From contig NZ_CP066784.1 of assembly GCF_028751195.1 (NCBI RefSeq), forward strand, positions 1,612,001-1,676,000: 64,000 nucleotides of DNA, in the 5' to 3' direction. Each line of letters begins with the position of its first letter. Positions within the stretch are counted from its first letter, which is position 1. The stretch is from Alicyclobacillus sp. ALC3 (GTDB lineage: Bacteria; Bacillota; Bacilli; Alicyclobacillales; Alicyclobacillaceae). Below are positions 58,099-64,000 of the stretch, piece after piece. A model generated the notes under the pieces. It was not told the origin of the DNA, ran no database searches, and saw only the letters and a list, made by a program, of their open reading frames with translations. The position numbers and the translations under genes are program-made.

Positions 58099-58116
58099 AT
58101 GTTTTGTCGCTGACGA

Positions 58117-58192
58117 CGGAATGTAGCTCAGGTGGTAGAGCGCACGGTTCGGGACCGTGAGGTCGCAGGTTCAAGTCCTGTCATTCCGACCA
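58117..58192 (+). tRNA. tRNA-Pro, anticodon CGG
   Basis: The cloverleaf is complete. The acceptor stem CGGAATG (58117-58123) pairs with CATTCCG (58182-58188), followed by A and an encoded CCA. The D arm is GCTCAGGTGGTAGAGC. The anticodon stem CACGG/CCGTG encloses the loop TTCGGGA with anticodon CGG, and the T loop is TTCAAGT. It reads CCG codons. C1-G72 is characteristic of bacterial proline tRNA. Confidence 0.96.
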
Positions 58193-58278
58193 ACGTAGTA
58201 GTCGCAAGGGTTCACGGGTGTTTTTCGACAATCAAGAAACGTGTGGTCGATGTCCGACCCAGTTTTCGGTTGCTGCGA

Positions 58279-58310
58279 CCACTTTCCACATCAGATGGAA
58301 GGTGGTTTTT
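58279..58310 (+). terminator. Intrinsic terminator after tRNA-Pro
   Basis: CCACTTTCC (58279-58287) pairs with GGAAGGTGG (58297-58305), including one wobble pair, and is directly followed by five T residues. Confidence 0.8.
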
Positions 58311-58532
58311 CTTATGCTCATGCGACTTACAGTGCTGCCATTTCTCTCACGCCCTCCCTCCACCTAACGAACTTTTCCGCATCAGAACCCCTCATTTCTT
58401 GTAAGACTACGTCTAATTGAGATTGGCTACCATAACTGTGTGCTGTTTCGTCCACGGCACGAGCGCTGGATCTCCGATACACTGTCACACAGCACGTGCC
58501 ACGGACTTTAACATGCGAAGGAGTTGTATGAT

Positions 58533-59804
58533 GTGAAGCGAAACCGCGCTTGGATGCTGACTGGCCTCGCTCTGTCAGCCGTGGGTGTGCTTTCAGGGTG
58601 CAACACCTCAGGCACCGGGCAAACGAACTCCCCCTCCCCCACTGGCTCAAACGCATCGAACCAAGTGGTAAACGGGTCCAATTCAACATCAACTTCTACG
58701 CCCTCGCCAACACCAAGCACGTCGCTCGTCGGATGGTCCTATATCAACCTGTCTGCGTTCGGCAAAGGTGCCCAGATTGCCGGGTTGAGCACTACGGGCA
58801 ATCAGCTTGAAGTGACCGCCATGCGAAGTGTGGTAACAGGCAATACCTTGACGTCGGTGTACATGTCGGCCCCACTACATCAGTCAAGCTCGACAGTGGG
58901 CGCCACGCACTCCACCAACCAGCCAAGCAGCTACAACGGCCCATGGTCACTCAAGTTTGGCAAACTACACTATACAAAGCCGATTCAGATCACGCTGACC
59001 GACCACGGCAGCAGCGCCTTCACACTTCCGCCATCCGTCCCAGGATACGCTTCGGAAATCATGACCGATCCTGCACCTTTCGACAATCAAGTCATTGGGC
59101 AAAGCGGCCATTGGGTCTGGCTCGCCATGAAAGGCCCGCTTCATGCCCCACTCCCGTATATGATGGTTGGCTTCCGCTACTGGAACCGCATTGTTGCCGT
59201 CAACACACAGACGGACGTACTGCGAGTGTTTTCTATCCCGCGGGACACCTCTCGGGTGTCGACCGCCAACAACGCCCCTGCCTTTGCAGAGCGTGGCCAG
59301 TACGTCTACATCGGCACGGGGCCGTGGCTCGGTGTTCTTCCCGCCAACCCTACAAGTACAACGGTTCCGGTTGTACGTCCCGAGCCAAAGGCAGTGGCGC
59401 TAAAGGACCAACAAGACATGCTGGCTGGTCTGCAAAGAGAAGTCCAAGCGGGAGCGCAGGGTGTAGCGGCATTTTGGAACGGATACGTAATGAAAGGCGA
59501 CCAGAAGGACTCTGCTTGGGCTTGGCAAATGCAGCCAACTGTCTGGAACCACGGCTCCTTGCCGTCAAGCGTAAACTGGGCTACTCGATTCCCATTGCAG
59601 ATTGGCACGAGCGCGTACCAGACCCGTGCGAAGTTATACACCGAGATCAAAATGTTACTCAACAACTCACTCAACTCTGCGTCGATTGCGCTCGACACCA
59701 GTGCCAAATTGAAGCAACACTATCACGCGGTACCGCCAGCACCGGTTCCCGGTTATACGATACAAGGCGGCTACTATGTAAAGAACAGCGCGACGGGCGG
59801 CTGA
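58533..59804 (+). CDS. Lipoprotein of unknown function
   Basis: This 423-residue exported lipoprotein has an N-terminal signal with lipobox LSGC at about residues 19-22, then a Ser/Thr/Asn/Pro-rich linker to about residue 65. GTG 58533 is preferred because AAGGAG lies nine bases upstream. The remainder is a single globular region with many aromatic, beta-type segments (WSYINLSAFGKGAQIAGLS, FDNQVIGQSGHWVWLAMKGP, YVYIGTGPWLGVLP), perhaps a propeller-like fold. No family is recognised. It lies alone between the tRNA terminator and a convergent gene. Confidence 0.75.
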   Translation: MKRNRAWMLTGLALSAVGVLSGCNTSGTGQTNSPSPTGSNASNQVVNGSNSTSTSTPSPTPSTSLVGWSYINLSAFGKGAQIAGLSTTGNQLEVTAMRSVVTGNTLTSVYMSAPLHQSSSTVGATHSTNQPSSYNGPWSLKFGKLHYTKPIQITLTDHGSSAFTLPPSVPGYASEIMTDPAPFDNQVIGQSGHWVWLAMKGPLHAPLPYMMVGFRYWNRIVAVNTQTDVLRVFSIPRDTSRVSTANNAPAFAERGQYVYIGTGPWLGVLPANPTSTTVPVVRPEPKAVALKDQQDMLAGLQREVQAGAQGVAAFWNGYVMKGDQKDSAWAWQMQPTVWNHGSLPSSVNWATRFPLQIGTSAYQTRAKLYTEIKMLLNNSLNSASIALDTSAKLKQHYHAVPPAPVPGYTIQGGYYVKNSATGG

Positions 59805-59831
59805 CGGTGTGGTAGCGCGTGCCCACACCGA

Positions 59832-60797
59832 CTACCCGCGCCTTCTGAAGACGGCAATGCACCCGCCAGAGTCCAAGTACTTGTTGTACCAAACATCTTC
59901 AATCTTGATGACTTGCCAGGGGTTGACCCAGCCTTGACCTTGTTTTTGGAATACCGAATCATGAGACACTGCATATCCCGCGTGGCCAGCCATGCCGTCC
60001 CCTGTGTACCACACCAATACATCGGCCGGTCTAAACGTGAGATTGCCTGTGTCTCGGTATTCGGCACATTTCACATACCCTTGGCTATGTAACAACCGAA
60101 AAAACGGTCCTGGATGGAGCCACTCTGAAATCAGCACGCGACCTTGATCAGGATTGCTTGCCCCCACTACCGTTGCAATGGCAGCCGCGAAACAATTGGC
60201 AGTGCCCTCAGAACCAAATGTACCGGCATACTCCTTGAGCAGTTCATAAGGAACAGACTTGTAGAGGGCGTTGGCATGATCAAACGGAACCCCTAGCGCA
60301 TCTTCCTGACGCCATTGTCTGAGCCACTCCACAATCCACTGTCTGCGGGTACTCAGAGGGAGTTTCCACCAATCGTCCCATGTCAGAAAGTAAGGCCACT
60401 CACCTCCGACATCAGGGGTAACCATCTTCGGCAGGTTGAGTTTGTCGAACCATTCGGCGTGATATATATGACCGCGACCATAGTCAATCTGCCGAGCCAA
60501 CAATCTCTGGCGCAGGTCATCAGTCAGGAAAACAAGCTCAGATGGTTTGGCCACCAACACAAACACGTCTTGCGATAACTTCATCGACCAGAGATGATAC
60601 ACAGAGCCGTAGTGCAAGGAGAACAACGGAAATGTTGATGTGAACTCTTGCCGTGAGAACACCGTCAGTCCATGCCGGAGGCAACTGTTTGCCATGCTCT
60701 CATCGTCAAAGAAATACACATCCTTCACGGGAACAAATGATTGGGATATTTCATCGAGAGTCGTCTCGGTAATTACGCAGTCGAAAACATAGGCCAA
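59832..60797 (-). CDS. Hypothetical protein, possible Cys/His hydrolase
   Basis: This 321-residue protein starts at TTG 60797 with AGGAGG seven bases upstream. The N-terminal half (to about 190) is Trp/Tyr-rich and unrecognised. The C-terminal part has a candidate catalytic cysteine in GTANCFAAAIATVVG and, further on, a histidine in GHAGYAV followed by VLVWYTGDG-type strands. This is the Cys-then-His order of NlpC/P60- or transglutaminase-like folds. It lacks a signal peptide. The similarity is structural guesswork; no family match is claimed. Confidence 0.65.
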   Translation of the reverse strand: MAYVFDCVITETTLDEISQSFVPVKDVYFFDDESMANSCLRHGLTVFSRQEFTSTFPLFSLHYGSVYHLWSMKLSQDVFVLVAKPSELVFLTDDLRQRLLARQIDYGRGHIYHAEWFDKLNLPKMVTPDVGGEWPYFLTWDDWWKLPLSTRRQWIVEWLRQWRQEDALGVPFDHANALYKSVPYELLKEYAGTFGSEGTANCFAAAIATVVGASNPDQGRVLISEWLHPGPFFRLLHSQGYVKCAEYRDTGNLTFRPADVLVWYTGDGMAGHAGYAVSHDSVFQKQGQGWVNPWQVIKIEDVWYNKYLDSGGCIAVFRRRG

Positions 60798-60928
60798 ACC
60801 AGAACCTCCTGACTTAATTCCAACACCCCTCGTGGAGCCGCAATCCCGTGCAACAGGCATGATTTTGTGACAAATCGAGTAGGGTAGCTGACACACGAGG
60901 CCAATCCCCCGTTGCAGACCCACGGTTG

Positions 60929-62173
60929 CTACGAAGCACTGTCGGAAACGGAGTTACTTATCTGTTTCCGATTGCTTGGTGAAATGACCAGCAATGTTAT
61001 GAAGAGAGTAGCCACACACATCAGAATCGTCATACCCACCATCAAATCACGAACACCAAACTTGGTAGCCACAAACCCACCAAGCAGGATGAACAGGATG
61101 TTGAGCAACTGTCGCGGCGGACCGATGACGCTGTTGATTCTTCCCATGTGAGACACCGGCATGACTTTCTGTGTATAGGTTGTGAAGCCAACATTCGCAC
61201 TTGAACCAAACAGCCCCAAGATGATGAGCCCGATGACCGCGGACCAAAAGGAATGCGCCAGCGAATAGAACAAATAGCCAAACGCGCTGAACAGCGTGCC
61301 AACGCCCAGTAACCATACAGAATCGACCCGATTGGCCACGACCGACAATAGGAGGGCGCCAGACACGTATCCGACTCCGGCCGACGTCACCATCATGCCA
61401 TACCCGAATTTCCCGAGATGCAATGCTTGCTGCGCAAAGACAACTTCCTGCGCGTCGGCCGTCAGGGCAAAGATGCCCATAAGTGCAGTCAAACTAAGCA
61501 ACACCGTGAACAACCGATTCTCAGCAAGAAATTGAAATGCTGTCCGCCAATCTGTAAAAACCGTACGCCAGGGGTGTGACCTTCCGGCGGATTCCTGTGG
61601 TAGGCCCAAATCAGGCAAAAGAAAGAACGACATGGAAGAGATGAGGAAACTGATTGCGTCCAACCACAAGGGTATCGCAGCGTGCCCGGCGAGTAAAAGC
61701 GCCCCAGCAATGGCCGGCCCTGTCAGGAGCGCACTGTATGTCAGCATACTGACAATCGAGTTTATCCGCTTTCGCGATGGTTCCGGAATGAGCAGGGTTT
61801 GATACGGAAGAAACAAGCTCCCAAAGAATGTGCTGCCAATCCCCAACAGAAATACGTCGATGTAGATGTCCAGCAAATGGTGGAGTAAGGGCAAGAGACC
61901 CACCAACACTGCGCGAGCAATCTCAATACCAATCAGTTGGTTCCTGCGGGAAAACCGGTCTGCAATACTACCTGCCCACGGTCCGACAAGTAGCGCGGCA
62001 ATTCTAGATACGACCCACAGCCCGGCGACGGCGGACGCCGAGTGAGTTTGGTTCAAAACAAACACGTTAATGGCGACTAAATAGATAAAATCCCCGATGG
62101 CGGAGATACCGACACCAGACACGAAAACAGTTGTCCAAATAGTAGTCCTGAATCGGGAGCTTCTCTCAGCCAT
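60929..62173 (-). CDS. MFS exporter (MFS_3/EntS-like)
   Basis: This 414-residue transporter has twelve membrane segments and the loop motif GPWAGSIADRFSRRNQLIGI typical of the EntS/multidrug branch. ATG 62173 follows GAGGTG. It lies upstream of the hypothetical hydrolase on the same strand with about 130 bases between, so co-expression is possible. Export of a drug, siderophore or peptide is likely; the substrate is unknown. Confidence 0.88.
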   Translation of the reverse strand: MAERSSRFRTTIWTTVFVSGVGISAIGDFIYLVAINVFVLNQTHSASAVAGLWVVSRIAALLVGPWAGSIADRFSRRNQLIGIEIARAVLVGLLPLLHHLLDIYIDVFLLGIGSTFFGSLFLPYQTLLIPEPSRKRINSIVSMLTYSALLTGPAIAGALLLAGHAAIPLWLDAISFLISSMSFFLLPDLGLPQESAGRSHPWRTVFTDWRTAFQFLAENRLFTVLLSLTALMGIFALTADAQEVVFAQQALHLGKFGYGMMVTSAGVGYVSGALLLSVVANRVDSVWLLGVGTLFSAFGYLFYSLAHSFWSAVIGLIILGLFGSSANVGFTTYTQKVMPVSHMGRINSVIGPPRQLLNILFILLGGFVATKFGVRDLMVGMTILMCVATLFITLLVISPSNRKQISNSVSDSAS

Positions 62174-62617
62174 TCATACACCTCACCACATTGGCAGCTT
62201 CCACTCAGAGAGGCGTAGTTGCATGTTGTAGATTTGCCGCCCTAATCATCATTGCTTCTCCCCCTTGGCTTAGATACCTGCTAAAATCCGTTCGGCAACC
62301 TCATCGATAGTCAGTATATTAGTGTCTATGAATTTAGTACAAATCCAACTGACAGGCTTGTCCAGGTGACACTGAGTGCCTCGTGGGGGTATCTACGCCT
62401 GCGCGGCATAAAGGAAAATGACTGGCACTCTCGAATCCAAGAGGCAAAATAGTGAGCACGGCGCGTTTGATAAATTGCCAATATTCAAAATGGCTATTAT
62501 TGAAGAAACTGGACGGCTATGTGATATGATAAAAGAGGAGACTCGGAATCTCGTCGTAAGACGGGACATGAAATTGGGGGGCGACGTGAGTTCGTCCTAC
62601 TTTGAGGAGTTACCGTC
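62174..62617. other. Intergenic region, no gene supported
   Basis: One overlapping plus-strand frame from 62418 exists but runs out of frame through the start of the GGDEF gene and has no ribosome site or family features. The stretch probably holds the divergent promoters of the MFS and GGDEF genes. Confidence 0.5.
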
Positions 62618-63568
62618 ATGGACCGCCTTGATTTACTTCTCTCTGCCTCAAGACAATGGACAACACTTGCGCGTGGGTCACACGTCGCACAGGCAGCTAT
62701 TCAATTTCTCCGGGAGCACTTTGAGATCGATGCAGGTTTCTTCATCTTCGAACGCCGGCCACGACAGAACGGGATCGACTACCTAAAAAGCCGAAAGCGC
62801 ATGTTCTACCAATGGGGCCTTGAAGCATCCGACGACGAGATTCGCTACGCGATTCGCGGGTCCAAGCACTTCACGGAGTATATTCACAGCCGCGCTTGGT
62901 ACAGCACTAACGAATTGCCGCCTGCTTGGGCTGATATTGTCCAGAACAGCGGCATTATGCAGGCCGGTCTTTGGGCCGTTCACTTTGACGACGCACCAGT
63001 TGGAGTGTTTGCGCTTGGCAGGCGAACAATATCGCCAGATGACAGCAAGGAACTCTCCCGATGCATGGAACTGATCTCGGTGTTTTTGGAAATGGTGCTT
63101 CAGCGCCGGGTGGCAGAAGGATTGAGTGTTCATGATCCTTTGACGGGCCTTTTCAACCGACGTGGATTTCTCACCCAGTTTGATGAAATCGTTAGCGCAC
63201 ACGATGATTCTCTGACGCTGTGTGTCTTGGATGTCGACCGGTTTAAATTAGTAAACGACCAGAGTGGGCACCAAGCGGGAGATGACCTCTTGATGAAAGC
63301 CGGTGACATCCTGTCTCGGCACACAAAAGAGTGCGGTGGGATTTGCGCGCGCTTTGGCGGGGATGAGTTCGTCATTCTGACTCGCAGCGGCAGTCTCGAT
63401 GTCGACGCAACTGCTGAGGCAGCATGCGGCTGGTTCCTTGACGAGGGCATTCCCATGAGCGTCGGGTGCGCAGTCATCGGCATCGACGGTTACGACTTTG
63501 ACAGTTGCTACTACGTCGCGGACAAGCGACTGTACGAGATGAAAATCGCACATACACGCTCGAATTAG
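62618..63568 (+). CDS. GGDEF-domain diguanylate cyclase with GAF-like sensor
   Basis: This 316-residue protein has an N-terminal sensor of about 160 residues (AAIQFLREHFEIDAGFFIFE, then LWAVHFDDAPVGVFALGRR) that looks GAF-like, followed by a GGDEF domain (HDPLTGLFNRRGF onward). The active-site signature GGDEF is intact at 247-251, so c-di-GMP synthesis is likely. No RxxD inhibitory site is seen just upstream. There is no membrane segment, so it is cytosolic. ATG 62618 follows GAGGAG. Confidence 0.9.
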   Translation: MDRLDLLLSASRQWTTLARGSHVAQAAIQFLREHFEIDAGFFIFERRPRQNGIDYLKSRKRMFYQWGLEASDDEIRYAIRGSKHFTEYIHSRAWYSTNELPPAWADIVQNSGIMQAGLWAVHFDDAPVGVFALGRRTISPDDSKELSRCMELISVFLEMVLQRRVAEGLSVHDPLTGLFNRRGFLTQFDEIVSAHDDSLTLCVLDVDRFKLVNDQSGHQAGDDLLMKAGDILSRHTKECGGICARFGGDEFVILTRSGSLDVDATAEAACGWFLDEGIPMSVGCAVIGIDGYDFDSCYYVADKRLYEMKIAHTRSN

Positions 63569-63583
63569 AAAGGGGGACTTGCT

Positions 63584-64000
63584 GTGTCCGACCGGGCGGG
63601 CCAATCCAATCACGCCACACGTGCGCAAGGCGTATATGCCACGGTCACCGACGTCCTCGACACCGTCGCAAGCTTTGACGGTCGCTTCTCATTCACCCCG
63701 GTCAACCCCGCTGGCCACGGCACGCTCAGCTTCGCAGCCCGCGACCAAGGTCTCGAGCTCGCCGTCGACGTCACCTACAATGCAGAGGTCGATCACGTAC
63801 GTGTCACGCTGACACACGTTGACCCTGCCCGCCCTGCGGCGGCTCTCATCAGTACGGCTGGTGCCACAAGCGCAAAGAGCCGCGTTGCGCCTGAGACGGC
63901 CCCAGTTGACGATGTCTCAACCACAGCCATTCCGGACGACGACGCGACTTCCACCTCTATCGTCGCCTACGAAGGATTGCTGTCGGCGACCGCGATTTAC
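63584..64000 (+). CDS. Unrecognised protein, 5' part only
   Basis: An open frame from GTG 63584, seven bases after AAAGGGGG, continues past the end of the window (at least 139 codons). It begins SDRAGQSNHATRAQGVYATV and has a conserved-looking beta-rich stretch (FDGRFSFTPVNPAGHGTLSF, then LELAVDVTYNAEVDHVRVTL), then an Ala/Thr/Asp-rich low-complexity region. I do not recognise the family. It starts 15 bases after the GGDEF gene and is probably co-transcribed with it. Confidence 0.7.
   Translation, partial: MSDRAGQSNHATRAQGVYATVTDVLDTVASFDGRFSFTPVNPAGHGTLSFAARDQGLELAVDVTYNAEVDHVRVTLTHVDPARPAAALISTAGATSAKSRVAPETAPVDDVSTTAIPDDDATSTSIVAYEGLLSATAIY

Noticed and set aside
62418-62786. Frame overlapping the start of the GGDEF gene
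   Set aside because: Out of phase with the GGDEF gene, no ribosome site and no recognisable features.

Overview
The window looks like a chromosomal segment of a spore-former-type Bacillota. Alicyclobacillaceae is my best guess, from the mixed-GC style, the Bacillus-like gatCAB, pcrA-ligA, adaA/adaB and PheB-type genes, and the frequent GTG/TTG starts behind strong AGGAGG ribosome sites. This is inference from gene content only.

Layout. (1) 0-4.1 kb: a small membrane protein and a glutamate dehydrogenase gene preceded by a Crp/Fnr-type palindrome, followed by about 1.9 kb of repeats. The centrepiece of the repeats is an array of 26 units of exactly 41 bp, each with the palindromic core GTGTCAAATTGACAC, bracketed by inverted repeats and hairpin modules. 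(2) 4.1-12.4 kb: a secreted FnIII-trypsin-like protease; a rhodanese/TauE sulfur module divergent from a second TauE, with two ATACCC-N4-GGGTAT operators between them; an exported alkaline-phosphatase-superfamily protein; and an alkylation-repair cluster (adaA-alkA divergent from adaB). (3) 12.6-24.2 kb: an AT-richer block with a PheB-like ACT regulator and aspartokinase, a four-gene D-amino-acid/opine/hydroxyproline-type oxidase, an aldehyde dehydrogenase, DapA-like and DapB-like enzymes, an FCD regulator and an SSS symporter. This reads as an amino-acid catabolic locus. (4) 24.4-33.9 kb: a SorC-type regulator, a Cys/Met-metabolism PLP enzyme, an APC permease, mtnK, mtnA, a split transketolase and a RuBisCO-like protein. 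This appears to be a methylthioribose pathway that lacks mtnB, mtnX and mtnD and has a transketolase instead. It is the most novel metabolic system in the window.

(5) 34-46.4 kb: accessory genes (ketopantoate-reductase-like, SDR, cold shock, GNAT, DinB, MFS, a ChrB-like/membrane-protein pair, PadR-PiT) mixed with many decaying genes (merR, cytidine deaminase, S41 lipoprotein peptidase, methyltransferase). (6) 46.5-57.5 kb: GC-rich core housekeeping genes on the minus strand: pcrA-ligA, a TagO-like transferase, gatC-gatA-gatB and an RlmCD-type rRNA methyltransferase. (7) 57.5-64 kb: a motif-rich intergenic region, tRNA-Pro(CGG), a lipoprotein, a putative Cys/His hydrolase, an MFS exporter, a GGDEF protein and the start of an unrecognised gene that runs off the window.

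Seen by eye (not computed), the segment from about 12.6 to 46.4 kb is more AT-rich than both flanks and carries nearly all the pseudogenes and catabolic islands, which suggests acquired or plastic DNA.
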